A stretch of DNA of 64,000 bases from Hoplostethus atlanticus (GCA_034670405.1 JAXDDX010000149.1:828001-892000); one strand, 5' to 3'; numbered from the stretch's first letter, positions 34,010-47,435 are shown. The notes: generated by a model from the letters alone, not told the origin. Translations and numbers: made by a program.

Positions 34010-35012
34010 ACTGGATTTAGAGCCGTCGGTCAGTGTGTCAGGCTGACAGACTATTTCTGCTGGGGAGGTCAAGGACACGCTCACCTCCTTAAAGTTTAAA
34101 GGAGAGCCGAACCAACATGGGGTCCGGGGCCCTAAATAGCAGCTGGGGCTTTCTGCCAGAATGATTGAGACTTAAAGTGGAAGCCATTGTAGACATGAAC
34201 TCATCCTGGATTAATACGGTACATGGACAGTTCTTTAAAAAATATATGGCAACACCAAACTCGAGTCTCTCGGCCAAATAGCTACCATTACTCCTTGTAC
34301 CTTCACAGCACAGCGACGTCTTCAGTGTTAGTGAGTGTTAAGGAGTGTTGATTTTTCAGCAGGGTTGTGTTGATTGGAGAGTTGCTTGTCTACTCCAAGT
34401 GATATGGCTCAAAACAAGTGTTACATAAGCACTGAGACTTGAAAAACACAGTAAAACCTGATTCTCTCATGCGGTAAAAAAAATGGGACCTTTTGATTCT
34501 ATTAACAAACAGGAAGTACTTCAAAACAGAGCCACATCCTGACTGAAGTCCCTGTAGCTCCTCCTTACATAAGACATATTTTAGGGACGAAACTGTTTCG
34601 ACAAGCAGCCGCTTTGTGCAGGGTGCTGCCGCAGTCGCGTCGCCCCCGGGAGGCGAATCCCTCGCCGCTGCTTTTCCCCCCACCCACAACCCACTGCGAT
34701 GCCCGGAGGATTACCCCTGCCAGAGTGAAGGCTAGAGATCGAGAAATCGTACACCCTGCCATGATACCAATGTGGTAAATTCCAATGTTGTGAAGTCGAG
34801 TGTATTAGCATGTCTTGGAAATAGGCTTTAACCAGATCTCTGATGACATTTGGTACTCTGGAGAAATGGAAAGCCGGCCACAGAAGGTTGGGTGGCGCTG
34901 GAGCCAAATGCATTTTCCAGGTCTAGGAATCAGAAATACGACATGGAGATCCCTCCCTCCTCCGCCGTGTGACCGATCGGATCTGAACTGCACATCGTTT
35001 TGTTCCTCTTAC

Positions 35013-35085
35013 CTTCTGCGGAGAGCCCTTGTACATTCACTCCTCTGGCGTCCAGGAAACTGAGGCAGGCGTCCACATTCTCGAT
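35013..35085 (-). CDS. nav1: neuron navigator exon, CH domain part 3
   Basis: A 73-bp exon with acceptor GCCGGCAG ending at 35086 and donor GTAAGA from 35012. It enters in phase 0 and leaves in phase 1. The translation, IENVDACLSFLDARGVNVQG then LSAE, matches the NAV CH-domain helix IENVDVCLSFLAARGVNVQG of NAV3; NAV2 reads IENIDACLNFLAAKGINIQG. The Asp in LDARG replaces an Ala present in both human paralogues. Confidence 0.95.
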
Positions 35086-35360
35086 CTGCCGGCAAAAAAC
35101 GAGGAGAGGACGGACAGTCAGCACAAAGGACAGACATAGTAGGAATGAGACGACACTTAACATTCAATGAGCCTAAATGGGGGTGGGGGGGGGGCAGGGG
35201 GGGGGCTCAGACAACAGGGCCGACCAGCGTATTACCCATAAAGCAGTTCATTGTGTGCTTATTACCCGACCCCCGCTTGACCCTGGGCCCCGGCTGCCTG
35301 ACATAGTGACCACAGTGTATCCCCACCTACACAGCCCGGGGTTGAGCCTGCACTGGCATG

Positions 35361-35363
<3 letters not shown>

Positions 35364-35394
<31 letters not shown>

Positions 35395-35609
35395 CACACT
35401 GGCAGCAAGATGGCAGTAAACGCACATACATTCACACACAATATGATCGAAAAGAGTGCACTTGCAACTAACACATGTACACACACTTACGTACAGACAG
35501 TCAGACACACACACACACACAAATGTTGTTCATAACCACAGGGAGTATAGGAGCGTAGCTGCAACCCACTTGAAGCCTTTTACAACACAAAGCACGGCTA
35601 TGAGTCAAA

Positions 35610-35659
<50 letters not shown>
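35364..35659. repeat. (CA)n microsatellites
   Basis: CA runs at about 35364-35393, 35504-35521 and 35612-35659. Confidence 0.96.
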
Positions 35660-35660
<1 letters not shown>

Positions 35661-36329
35661 CAGCTCGACAAAGGCCCACTGAGGCTGCAGTTATTGTTTT
35701 TTTTTTTGCATTCCTTGAGAGTGGCTAACGCGTGGCTGCATTAGCATGGTGGCCCGACGCCAACGCTCCTCAGGAGGCCTTTTATGACGAGGTCGAAGGT
35801 CGGGCGCTCTACTTCAGCGTGGTGTGCCAGCGGCCTGGCGAGGGCGGGCCGGGCAAGTCACACAGACGTCCGGCGGCAATGATGATTCATGAGCTGTAAC
35901 TCCCCTCGACTCTCCCGCTAATGTTCTCTCTCTCTCTCTCTCTCTCCTTCTCTTTCTAATGCTCGTTCTCCCACCCCGACGGTTTCCCTCTCCTCTCTCC
36001 ATTAGCCAGAGGGTGACTTTGTAGGAGCAGGACAATGGTCCTCCTCCATAGGCCTCTCTTGTTCCCGGCCCAGCTCCTGCCCTACGCCACGGCTCAGTAA
36101 CATGGATTCCTGGTCATCTCGTCATGGCAGCAACATGGCACCCACTAACCCGGCTTGCTGCCCCATCCCCAGTCCCGTCATCATAGTAAGCACCATCACC
36201 ATCCCTCAGCCATAGCAGAGGTCAGGCCAGATGTCAGGCACTTTTTCAACCTTTTTCAAGGGGAAAGTTAACTGAGCGTGCATGCTGTTTCTCAGCACCC
36301 AACCGTTGCACACATTTACACCTGGGAGC

Positions 36330-36440
36330 TGCAACAGTCTTCTACTACTGGCCTCTGAGCAGCTGCACTGGAGCAACGGGGGGTCCAGTGCCTTGCTCCA
36401 GGGCACCTCGGCAGTCATTTTTTGAGTAGGGAGAGCGCTT
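36330..36440 (+). mobile_element. degraded SINE-like repeat
   Basis: Contains CAGTGCCTTGCTCCAGGGCA followed by CCTCGGCAGTC, the same motif family as at 19713 and 30827. Confidence 0.5.
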
Positions 36441-37739
36441 CTCAGGCACTTTTCCCACCCAGACTTTAAACACACACTGCTTCTGGTCTCTGGTCCAAAA
36501 CCAATGGGACAAGATGTCACAGACAGAGCATCTCCATCTGCCTGGCACCCCCCACCACCCCCCCACCACCACCACCACCACCATACACATTCCCACAGCA
36601 GGCATAAAACCCAGCCGTCCACAGGGAACACCCCTCACATGTGGGTTCCCATTCTCTTCCCACACAGACAGACACATGTGTGGCCGGGTGCTAGCTTGTT
36701 TGATTATCCCACAGCCTCTTAGAAGTTTGTATGTGGAGAGACATGTGCTCAGCACTGCACACCAACGCTCATTAATCCAGTCTTAATTGCACTGAGCTGC
36801 AGGATGAGGAGGAATGTGGCGGTGGAGGGGGAAATGACTTGATGCAAACAATGAACAATTTCTGTCTCCTGAATTGAAAGCCGTCGTCGAGGCTTCATGT
36901 ATTTACCCTGCATCCACCCTGTGTGAGGACTGTAAACAGTGGAAGACTTTCCTTCTTGAATGTTACAGTAGAACCAAAATGAAGACCATAACAAGGAACT
37001 CCAGTGTCTCCAGTGTCAACTAGTTGCCAAACCATTACCTGTAACTCCCAATAGAGGGCTTTCAGGTGATGTAACACACCCTCTGGCGGCCATAGTGGAG
37101 GTCTTCAGCTCTTTGGCAACAGCGGCCAAACAACTGATTTCTAAACATACGACTTGGCTGTCTAAATACAGGTTGACTAGGTTCATTTCTGTGCTGTTTT
37201 TGACTTGTAACTGATCATTTCATCACTGATACATCTGATTGATTTAGTGCTTAGATAACACCCTAACCATCACTGTCTTGCTAACACATCTGGTTAGCAC
37301 ACTAGCTAACGTATCTAGTAGCAGCTAGCGTTAGCAGTGGCTAGTAGTCCCATGTTAACAGTAACTAAGTAGCCTGCTGGCTAGTTAGCTAGCTACCAGT
37401 TTGTTCAGGTGAACTAGCTGACTCTTCTCCAGCTCCAACTCAGAGTGTTTTGGAGTAGAGACTAGGGCTAAAGACAAGACAGTTTACTGAGTCACAGTAA
37501 CCTACATTTGGAGACAAATCTACCTGATCACACTGATCACTTTTACTGAGAACGTTACTGGATGATCTACAGACACACCACAACATTTTATTTTCAGACA
37601 TGGTCGCCCTGCAATGCCTCTATAGCTAAAAAGAGACAAAAGTGTAATCATTCCAAACTATTCCTCTCGGGGAGCGGCTGTAGTTCAGAAAATGCACAGT
37701 AACAAATGGTGCTTTGTGCAGCTGTGATGTCTGCCAAAA

Positions 37740-37905
37740 TAAAAGCGTTAAATAATCTATAAACACAGATGATATGTAATCAACAGGATGGTATTAACCA
37801 GCTTTATCAAGGGGCGCCTCAATGCTCCACAGTAGTTCAGTTTCAAATATTTACAGCATCGAATAACTTGGAAGGCATCCACGCAACTCTGCATCTGTTC
37901 AACAG

Positions 37906-37950
<45 letters not shown>

Positions 37951-38035
37951 AAATGCATGTTTATTAGCTGATAAAGACAAACAGGAGTGAACTCATAAAC
38001 AGACAGTAAATCTCTTCAGTCGGAGAGAGAGATCT
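37740..38035 (+). repeat. intronic duplicated segment, copy 1
   Basis: Shares GATATGTAATCAACAGGA, TTTCAAATATTTACAGCATC and AATAACTTGGAAGGC with 41150-41410. Both copies have a TG run at the same internal position (here 37909-37947), followed by related sequence with TAAATCTCTT. Confidence 0.85.
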
Positions 38036-39824
38036 TAATGGTTTTTAAAGGCGGAGAGGCAGGAAAAATAGATTACCGATAAAATCCATACTTTCTTGCT
38101 CTAAGCCGTGTCTTGGAATGACACTCCAACCAGAGAGTTTGAGGTTTTTAGAAGAAACCGCTGTTTGTTTTTAGTCGGTCTTTAGGCTCAAATGACGTAA
38201 ACAAGCGGAGTAATGATTGAAGGCGTTGATGACGGCTGGGCATTAATGTTCCACATGGTTTTGGCGATGTTAAACTGCTAGTTTGGTGGGCGGTTTGGCT
38301 TTGTGGCATCCTGTAACAGCTTCTCGAGAAACCGAGATCATTTATTTTTCCGACGCAAACTGGCATCAGAGAGATCCAGATAAGCCATTAAAAGCAATTT
38401 GGAACAGGGCATTTTGATGAGGCACGCTTCACCCCATCATGGAGTACATAAAGAGGAAAAAAAAAAAAACACACTCTGAGAAGTGACAGGAAGGCACATC
38501 AACTTGCTGCCTAGACAAGCACGGGGCGAGAATAATGGACAAGCTGTTAAATTTGACTGTCATTTTAGTGATAATCAATATTTATCAAGCTACGTTTCAT
38601 TTACACGCCACAAATCAAAATGTTATTTTACAAGCGGCAGAGGCAGCGGAGTGAAGGAACGCTCGTACTGCGGCTGGGTGACGCCGATGTTGAGGTTGTG
38701 AGCTCTGATGGATGAAATGACAAAACTATTCTTCTTGGGGATGAAACCAACATCAGTGGTTCAGAAAGCAGTAAAACGCAAGGGTGGAAGTAACTGATTA
38801 CAATTACTTTTCTTACTGTAATTGGGGAGCTTTTTTGTTTTTCTTTTTGAAGTAGTTTTGTACTACATTTTAAATCACGAGTACAAAGCATAAGAAACTG
38901 GCTTCACCTGCATCTTTATTTTTTATTTTATAAAGATCTTTCTTCCAATTAAATAATCCTCCTGTCCTTCAGGTATTGTATGGAAAAGATGTTCTCTTTT
39001 GTGTGAGTGAGCTACTTTTCCCTTTTACTCAATTTTTTTGATTTTTACATCATGATTTTACTTCTACTCATGTAAATGTTCAGCAAAGTAAAAGTACTTC
39101 TATTTGAGTAGCGTATTTTGGTACTGTTTCCACCCCTGGTAAAAAGCGTGACTTCTAATATGGCTACGTCTGTACGAATGCAGCTCGATTCGCTCACGTC
39201 CCTCCTTGCCCCGAGAAATGTGTGCTGAGGCACGTTGGGCCTCACTGAAGTATCGAGTGACTGATGCATGAGGGCTGGATTTGGAAAGTGTTATCCCTCA
39301 GACACAACTGTCAAGTACAAATGGGCCAACGCCTCAATTACCACTTCCTATGGGACAGAAAACAACCTCCTTCAGCACGGCGCTGGAAAACCAAGCGTGA
39401 GCACTTGAGCACAGTTTAATAACGGAGATCCATTTTGGAAGAAAAAAAAAAAGCAACCTGAAATTCATACATCAATATTTCAGAAAGGCAGATGACTCCA
39501 GAACTGTTTTGTAATAATGTTTTACTTTCACGTCAGTTTTTTTTTAATGGAGGATCTTTCATTTTGACATCAGTTTTAACCCAAAACTCACCCCTAACCC
39601 TAACGCCTCAAGTTCACAGTTTTGAACCCAACAACAGTTTGACCATCAGCCAGCACAGTGAACCCCTCACTCCCTGTAAGACACTCTGGGTGAGATAATC
39701 GACGACCGAAATCACCCAGAACGAGTCGTACACGTCTCAGCGGGAGCTCATCTTAAAGCACTTCAGCTGCCATGTGTCTCCTTGACTATCCCGTCTGAAA
39801 CAAACTCACAATGTACACAATTCA

Positions 39825-39965
39825 CCAGAGGGGTCGGAGGTCAGAGGTCGGGGGCGGCCAGCGGCGAGGGTTAGCCGCTCAAGGACACATCAACAGTGAT
39901 TTGCTCATTGGCTCTTGTGGGGATCGAACCTGTGACGTCTCTAGCTCCCGGTCTGGGGATTCTAG
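39825..39965 (-). mobile_element. SINE-like repeat with B box
   Basis: Read on the minus strand it contains GTCACAGGTTCGATCCCCAC, a good tRNA B box, then a degraded region ending in GACCTCTGACCTCCGACCCC. Confidence 0.6.
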
Positions 39966-41149
39966 TCAACAAAATCAATATCAGCTGAAGTTTTTTTCCA
40001 CTCAGGGAAAAATCACAACATTGAAGAGAAACCAATAAACGCTCCTGGGGACTTGAACGCATCATCCAGACTGAATACACTTTATCAATCACCATCGTTG
40101 AGCTGCGTTGAAATCCCAACATTTCCAGGCAGGACGACCCCCTTCCTCTCTGCAGCTGAGAGTCAAGAGGTTTTGGGAAGAAAAGCCTCGGACTGGTTCT
40201 TTGTTTGGCCTCGATGCTCAAGAAGAGGCCAGTTGTTTTTGTTTCCGCAGCCAGGACCAGCGGGCAGTAGATCTTGAAGCCTCTCGTCCTTCCTTCATCC
40301 AAACAAACCGCCACCACTCTCCATGACGGACTCCTCCTCCTCTCTTTCTCCATCTTCCTCCCTTCGTCCGTTACCTCTCCATCACCGCCGTTCTCCAGAA
40401 TGGGTGTCTGACACTTCTGCTTCCGCCGGCTCCGACTCAGACACACTATTGATCCCCCTCTCATCCCGGATCCAGGCCTCCCCCCCCACCCCCCCACCCC
40501 CCGCCCCATCACTCTCCATGTATCCAGAGTATAATGGCGGCTGACAGGCCATGAATCAAGACGGATCACATCGGACAGGCGCTGATTTGGAGCTTAGAGG
40601 AGCTGATGGGCAGGTTGAGGGGGACCCCGCCTCGCCATGCAAGGATCATCACTCACCATGATGAAATCCAAAGTAAGGGAAGTTTTTCTCATCTGGTATC
40701 GGCTGTTATGCAATATTGATTTTGGTGCCAGTCCCGATAAACCCCCCTGCCCCGACTGAGATCTTTCACATGGCTGTTTGATGGGGGATCTGTCTCCCCT
40801 AAGCCCTTGGGAAAGACAGGCCAGGATGTTGAACCTCAGCTGAAGCTTGGTATGGTTTGTAGTCACACACTTGATAATAAGTCTTCTTCTTCAAGTCGAG
40901 CATCCAAACAAAGCGTGACCTTCTAGTGTCTACGTCTGCATCCACTGCAGCCCAGCAGCCTAAATGTTATGAAACGTCTTTCTAGAAGTAAACTGAAGTG
41001 TCGTATCTCATGTGTTTGGGTGACGGCTTCCGAGACAAAATATAGTCTCAGCTGGGTTTTTCTATCACGTCATATCTCATATTCTTGTAAATAATTGCAT
41101 TTTTGGCTGTGACATTCCTGTTTCTCAGAGGAACCAGCAGCTCAGTCAG

Positions 41150-41302
41150 CGTCTAAACACAAATGATATATAATCAACAGGAACTGCACGGCAACACCGA
41201 GCCTCTACCCAGCGACGTCGCAATTACGCTCCATAGTGGCTCTTTTTCAAATATTTACAGCGTCAAATAACTTGGAAGGCTCTGAGCATCTGCTGCACAG
41301 GC

Positions 41303-41356
<54 letters not shown>

Positions 41357-41410
41357 GCCTCATAAATCTCTTGGTTAATCTCTTTGATTGGAGTGAGGTC
41401 TCATTGTCTC
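41150..41410 (+). repeat. intronic duplicated segment, copy 2
   Basis: Matches 37740-38035 in order and orientation; the internal TG run (41306-41355) is longer here. Divergence suggests an old duplication or two insertions of one repeat family. Confidence 0.85.
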
Positions 41411-41504
41411 GTTACTTCTGCTGATGATGACTTCTCAAAATCAAGTGGAAAACATTTTCAAACATGGCCTCGTCTCCCGTCTGCCTTCTGTCTCTCGCTC
41501 TCGT

Positions 41505-41550
41505 TTTCACTTTAGGCATTTAGCCGACACTCTTCCCTACAGCAGCAGAC
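41505..41550 (-). mobile_element. fish SINE tail-like motif
   Basis: TAGGCATTTAGCCGACACTC is a degraded reverse complement of the SINE tail motif that ends GCGTCTGCTAAATG, also seen on the plus strand near 47174-47206. Confidence 0.45.
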
Positions 41551-43446
41551 GGTGAGCGCAACAGTAGAATCAGCTTCAATTCCTAGATGAACATTACAAG
41601 CCACCAATACTAAGGAGACGTGTTGAGGAACTTCAGACCAGAGGACGATGTGATTCAGAAGGTAGAGAGCGACGCTGCTGCACTCCTGTCACGCGCTGGT
41701 CAACATCACCGACGTGGTGACTGCGTTGCCGTTGACAGGCTACAATGCCGGCTCTGCCAGGTCCTCCCGAGGGGTCGGCGAGGTCGAGCGTCAGACTCTG
41801 AAGACTTCCGTTGACACAACCTGCTGAGCGGCGGGGACGCGAGGTGGGAAATACCTCCAACGCCCCCTCGGCTTCCTCAACACCGGCAGGATGATGAACT
41901 CTGACACGAAGATTGTTACTTCCCGTTATCAGGCTGTTCTACTTGGTTCATTGTTGGAGGAGATATTTACTACTTCAGAAGGAAAAACGACAAAACATGC
42001 TAAGAAATGTTTAGATCAGAAATACATTTTGCGAGCTCCTAAAAGGCTAATATCTGATATATTGGCAAACATATATGTCGCTCTAACCCTGATGTGGAGG
42101 CAGAAGGAGAAAGAGAATAAGGCAGAAAGCAGAGCGAGGATGGAGCGGGAGGGGGGAGGTGTTTCATCCCCTCCACTCCTATTCTGTCTCTTCTTTTCCC
42201 CATTTTCCTTCAGAAGAAATAAGGACAGGAGCAGCAGGCCTGCCGCAGAAAGACAGCGAGAGAGAATGACTGATTGATTTATACTTTATTACTCCCAAAC
42301 TGCAGCGTGCATAGTGAAGGAGGGGAGCGGCGGAGAGAGGCTGCAGCTGGCGCTACACAGTCAAACCGGCAGAGCCAGATCAAAGGTTAGCGCTCCTTCA
42401 CGGCACCCTTTTTAACAAGCCGGCTCTCTGGTCCCTGAACGGAGCATCTGCTGATGTCGTTCAGTTGTAATGAGTGATTAAATGCTTCCAATTGAGCTAC
42501 AAGTGAGACGGTAACGAGCCCTCGGGTGCTCTGGGGACGGCCGAGCACCAGGAAACACTCGCAGCGATACTGGCCCCCTGCAGGAGGAAGGATGGAAGAA
42601 GCTCGGGCTGCCAAAGAGATTCACACCAGTCAGAGAGAAGGAAGCCATGTTGGCAGCAGCCGCCCTACACTCGCCTGGCCTGCTCAGGCTCTTCAACTGC
42701 TTGGTAGTGCTACTGGCGTCCGAGAAGCACATGCACGCTACTTTTCAACACGTGCTACATTAACAACAACACATCTTGTTACTGACACATACTGTGTTGA
42801 CAAGTAAGACACACGTGTCCCAAACCGGACGCACGGGTGTGTTGAGAACGATATCGTGTGGGTGAAATGTGAAGACCGATGAACACCAAATGTTCCCTCT
42901 GAAACCATACAGGCAGCCAAGACGTGACGCGACCCCCTCTGAGCATCGATCCCTTTAACAGTGTACAATAGAAGTAATTGTAACACACAACTCTAGTGTC
43001 TCTCAACCAACTCAACCTCTCCACGGTCACGGTTAAACGGTACGCTCCGTGGCCACCCAGCCCCCGGACTGTCATGTTTCAGACTGGCCATCTGCCTCTT
43101 GCCTTTTTCAGTCGCAAAGTGACACGAGGAGCATTTTCAGGAGTCCCGGGTCCCCGTCCTCCACTCGTCGGTTTATTTCCCAGACCGACTGATCCTCGTT
43201 ACAGGTGAGCTGCTGTCTGTGATCAAATCAGCGACCCGAGGAGCAACGCCACACAGATGGCGGTGGGTTGAGCGGTGAAGGACCCCGGGGCCAGGGGCTC
43301 ATATTAGAAACATGATCGGTTAGAGGCTGAGATGAATCCGGCCGGTCAAGATGATCCAACTGTCCTCTCGTCTGGCTGCCAACAGATGGGCTGCAGACCA
43401 GACAGCCTCCGACAGACACCAGACTCAATTAGGCCTCAGCACACCT

Positions 43447-43487
43447 GGGCTCTATGGGCTCTATGGGCTCTATGGGCTCTATGGGCT
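43447..43487 (+). repeat. fourfold 10-bp repeat
   Basis: TGGGCTCTA units in four tandem copies (period 10). Confidence 0.9.
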
Positions 43488-43639
43488 AGAGGGTGGGCTG
43501 CAGGTTAGGGCCAAAAGAACGATGGTCACATGTTAAGGTGATGCTGATGTTATTTCAAGAAAGACGAAGAATAACAGGGAGTTAGTCCTCTGGCCTTCCA
43601 AGTCCAAAGGAAAAAAAGAGAGTAAATTCCTGCACCCAG

Positions 43640-43710
43640 TTTCAGTCATAAGACCGATCTCAAGACGTCCTCTTCCTCTTCTCGGCCTTCAGAAGGTCTT
43701 ATGACTGAAA
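43640..43710. other. 16-bp perfect inverted repeat
   Basis: TTTCAGTCATAAGACC at 43640-43655 and its exact reverse complement at 43695-43710, separated by 39 bp. It may be a tiny foldback element or a hairpin. Confidence 0.85.
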
Positions 43711-45128
43711 TGACGTTGACAGAAATAATTGGCTGATGCCAAAACAATCAGCTCCACACACAACACCACCTATACATGCATCTAAGTCACAGCACCGAAC
43801 CTTTATTACTACATCACCACCGTTTCAGTCCATCAGTACAAGAGAAAACGTGTCATCCGTACTGTGATCCGCTGACTGGCGGATGTTAAAGGGTGATGGA
43901 TCTATAGATCACCTGCTCTCCTGAGGGCGTTGGTTCTCAGTCAAGGTAGGTCAGACGAGTCATGTGACCTCTCCAACCTGTTTGGGTTCACTTGATATGA
44001 ACATTTCCAGTTCTGGCTGAGAGGCCAAACTGCGTCTTGACTCGAAAAACAATACTGTCGCGTCTCGCTCTTCACACAGAGCTTGACAAGTGTTTGTTTG
44101 TCCTGACATCCTTTGCTGAGGTTGCTAGAAACTAAACACACACACACACACACACGAGGGAAAACAGCGCCGTCATCTGTATTCCAGTGAAGCGCTCTGT
44201 GGTTTCCTAATGATGTCTGTCTATGATGAGGTGGATTAGTTGCGAGGCTTCAGTATTTTCTGCTGAACGAGGCTCTTCTGCCGCCGCCCGCCTGCCGCTC
44301 TCGTGTCGGAGCACAATTCTTCTGAGAAATGAGTTTCAAAGAGAACCCTCCGCTCCGTTCAGAAACCCTGCGAGCAGATCTAATTCCCGTGGATTGTCCA
44401 TACAATTAGGAGAAACTGCACCGTCAGAGGGCGTCGGGCTGAACACGAGAGAGGGACGGCGCCGGGAGAGAGAGACGTATCGGAGACGAGCATTTCTATT
44501 ATGACATCACAATGAGAGCAAAAGTAGAAAACACTTCAGGTCCTTGTTTGCCTGCAAGACAAGCAACTTAGTGAGGCGTTCAAGGACCACAGCAGGAATA
44601 TTCCTATCATCTGACCGTCATGTAAAGGAGAAGTGCTGGGAAAACAAATAAAGAGCTAAAGAAGAAGAATCTTCAGTACCTCACGTCGCTCTCATCATGA
44701 AGAAGAGTGAAAGGAGACGTCTCCAGACTCAACTCGCTCTGCGGTGGCGGACGATTCCTTCGAGGCCAAACATGTGGTCGAGGACACGGTTCTGTAGATT
44801 CCCCCTATTCCCAATTCCAGGAACAAAATTCCCAGCAATCATTCGATCCTACGCGGACAAATCCAACCGAAGCCATTCCCCTCCAAAGTACGCCAGCCGC
44901 AGGCCCCGCGGGGAAAACGGGCATGTTGGCGTTTCCGACCAGCCTGACCACTGGGAACGCCGGGACTCGGGTAGGAGGAATATCATTTGCCTTTACAATA
45001 TAGACGTTCGACTTTCCCATGGCAAGCACGTTAGCAAACATCAGCAGACAAATGCATTAGCGCTTTCCAGGTGCTGGGGTGGAAGGGGGTGGAGTCACAG
45101 GTCACAGATCAGTTCTGATCTGCAGTCA

Positions 45129-45265
45129 CTGGGCTTGTGACTGGACGGTCACCAGTTCAAATCCAGACCGGGAGATAAATCCAGACAGCGGATGTAAACC
45201 AGACTCACCCTATCCTCCCTAAACAACCCTTGAGCAAGGCATTTAGCCTCAAGCTGCTCACAGGT
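45129..45265 (+). mobile_element. tRNA-derived SINE fragment
   Basis: B-box-like GGTCACCAGTTCAAATCCAG at 45147-45166, followed by CCCTTGAGCAAGGCATTTAG, a standard fish SINE body motif. Confidence 0.75.
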
Positions 45266-45465
45266 CACGTTGTCGGTTCACGTCAGTAAACTAATCTAGT
45301 GACATCACAACATCAACCGACCAATAGAAACGTCAAAACCAGAGGAAATAGCCCAAAATCTACTTTTCTCAGGGCGGGGAAACAAAACCTGATCAAGTTG
45401 TGATGTCACAGGCGAGGTGACCTACTGACCCTGGATCTGCTCTATTTTGTCTCTCTCTAGGTGTG

Positions 45466-45467
<2 letters not shown>

Positions 45468-45511
<44 letters not shown>

Positions 45512-45645
45512 AGTCATTGCGGAGGTCATGAAAGTTATACAGCACAGTTCCTCTTGGGGATGGAGCGCAACTGCTGCAGAAGTTTGCCAAGTACACTGTG
45601 AAAAAATGTGACTTCTACAATGGCTGCATCTGTAGCTGTCTGTAG

Positions 45646-45682
<37 letters not shown>

Positions 45683-45833
45683 AGATGTTTCCTTCCCTTT
45701 GCGCCCGAGCCATAAGCAACCGTGCTTCCTCAAAGTCGAGTTTCCCAAGCTGGCGGCTGGCAAGGCCCTCTGTGGTCTGAGCAGGTGGTGGATCAATGGG
45801 CTTTGTGACTGAGTGACTGAGACAAAGAGCTAA

Positions 45834-45880
<47 letters not shown>
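45468..45880. repeat. (TG)n, (TG)n and (CA)n microsatellites
   Basis: TG at about 45468-45509 and 45648-45680; CA at about 45836-45880. Confidence 0.96.
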
Positions 45881-45885
<5 letters not shown>

Positions 45886-46656
45886 ACATACTGCTGGCGT
45901 ACGGAGCCACATGCTTGCGGTGCTGCAGCAGCTTGCCCTTAGTGACCGGTGTGTCTCGGTCTGGACCCGACTCGCCACAACCAGAACCAGAACCACTTCA
46001 TGAAGGAGCAGGACTTGGCCAGGCCTGGCCCGGCCCCGGCGTGCCGACGGTGAAGCGACTGCACGCCGGGCCTCTTGTGACTTAAACACTTTTCTTCCTT
46101 GCTGGTCTGTTAATGTTTTTTCAGCTGAAGGGGCGAACAGCTGAAAACCACCATCTGATGCAACCGACGTGTGAAGCAAGCTGCAAAACACACTCTGCTG
46201 TATTCATGTGAAGTGACCCCCCCCCCCCCACGTCCCTCCCCCCCGACTTCCTCGGAGAATTCATCAAATCCCCTGGCTTTCCCTGCCTGGAATGCACCAC
46301 TCGAGACTCGGCGATAGCCCACAAATGTCCATGAACCAGGTGGGAACCCCCTGACATACTGACACACAACGCACTGAGACAGCAGATCCCAGATCGGTGA
46401 CAAACGACAGGCAGCCTCGTAACTCAACTCGGTGATTGTTTTTAACGTGTCAGTTGAAGGACTACCTGCTGCTCTACGGGTTGAGAAGATTCTACCACCC
46501 TTGGTCTTATAAAACTCTTTCAAAACCCATCAGAGAAACTCAAACTCACCTTTTTTTTTGTTCCTGGAGATACGAGATTTCCACTGTGACGGTATATATA
46601 CAAACACACAACTCTGACTAAACACTTCTCACATCAATACAAATTAAATAGCAGAA

Positions 46657-46657
<1 letters not shown>

Positions 46658-46695
<38 letters not shown>
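46658..46695. repeat. (CA)n microsatellite
   Basis: A pure CA run. Confidence 0.97.
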
Positions 46696-46697
<2 letters not shown>

Positions 46698-47159
46698 CCG
46701 AAGCAGCCTTAGTCAGTCTTAATGACAGGAGGCTGAAGCCAAGGCAGACCGACGCTGCATAAACACTTAGTCAGCTCCGGTTAGAGCGAGGGCTGATCAT
46801 CACCGTGACGACAACCAGCGGTCCTGCAGCCCGTCGTCTCGTTAGCGGGAGGCGGAGGAGAGACCCCCGCCGGCGTCCCTCAGCGTCGAGCTCACAGTTT
46901 AGCGAGCCCGACCCGGTCAGACAGTTTCAACTTTTCTGAGCTCCGCTGCGTTCGCTGTCACGTGCAGAGGAGGCGATCGCAGCGCTCTCCTCCTTCCGAA
47001 GCGACGCTGAGTCATTGCTTTTGGTTAATTGATGCAATTACTGGAAATTGCTTCGGATGAGAGCATCAGCGAAATGCCTTAAATGAAAGTGCAACGTCTT
47101 TACTAGCAGTGGATTCTACTGCTGCCCATCTAGGAGTAGAAGTTTATTCTACTGTTGCA

Positions 47160-47206
47160 CAACATCGTCAGTCGCTTTGGCAAAGAGCATCAGCTAAACG
47201 CCTGAA
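47160..47206 (+). mobile_element. fish SINE tail-like motif
   Basis: GCTTTGGCAAAGAGCATCAG followed by CTAAACGCCTGAAATG is a degraded form of the CTTTGGATAAAAGCGTCTGC tail found in many fish repeats. Confidence 0.55.
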
Positions 47207-47435
47207 ATGGACAGAAAGTGTAAACTCCATACTACTGAGCTGGAGCTTCTTCTACTGTTGCACTCAGTCGCAGCTAAAATGCCGAAAAAAGTAGAATCTA
47301 CACGTGGTGAAATACGCAGCAGAGCGCTGAACAGTCGAGACGGAGGGATAAACGCTCCTCACTGTAAATGTGTTTTTCATTCCTATGAAACCCACAACGC
47401 ATGAATGGATGTTATGCTGAATTCAAAAGACTCAC

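Larger units (their letters stand above)
28947..35012 (-). other. nav1: intron, includes minisatellite element copy B
   Basis: Mostly unique sequence. It includes a repeat with B-box-like sequence (30745-30905), a short perfect hairpin (31240-31268), the dispersed element copy B (32919-33390) and a G-rich run (33978-34009). Stretches 29200-30700, 31400-32880 and 33400-34980 lack long microsatellites, unlike most of the window, which would suit conserved non-coding elements; this was not testable here. Confidence 0.7.
35086..47435 (-). other. nav1: long intron inside the CH domain
   Basis: About 12.3 kb. Contents: G-rich run (35180-35204), (CA)n at 35364-35393 and 35612-35659, (CT)n at about 35924-35946, a CCA-rich run (36548-36582), a duplicated segment pair (37740-38035 and 41150-41410), each carrying a TG repeat, SINE-like fragments (36330-36440, 39825-39965, 41505-41550, 45129-45265, 47160-47206), a fourfold 10-bp repeat (43447-43487), a small inverted repeat (43640-43710) and TG/CA runs at 45468-45509, 45648-45680, 45836-45880 and 46658-46695. 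The stretches 38040-39800 and 42300-44130 show no repeat or exon I can support. Confidence 0.7.

Noticed and set aside
39871..40569. 232-codon minus-strand frame
   Set aside because: It overlaps a SINE-like repeat, has no recognisable domain, and its composition looks random.
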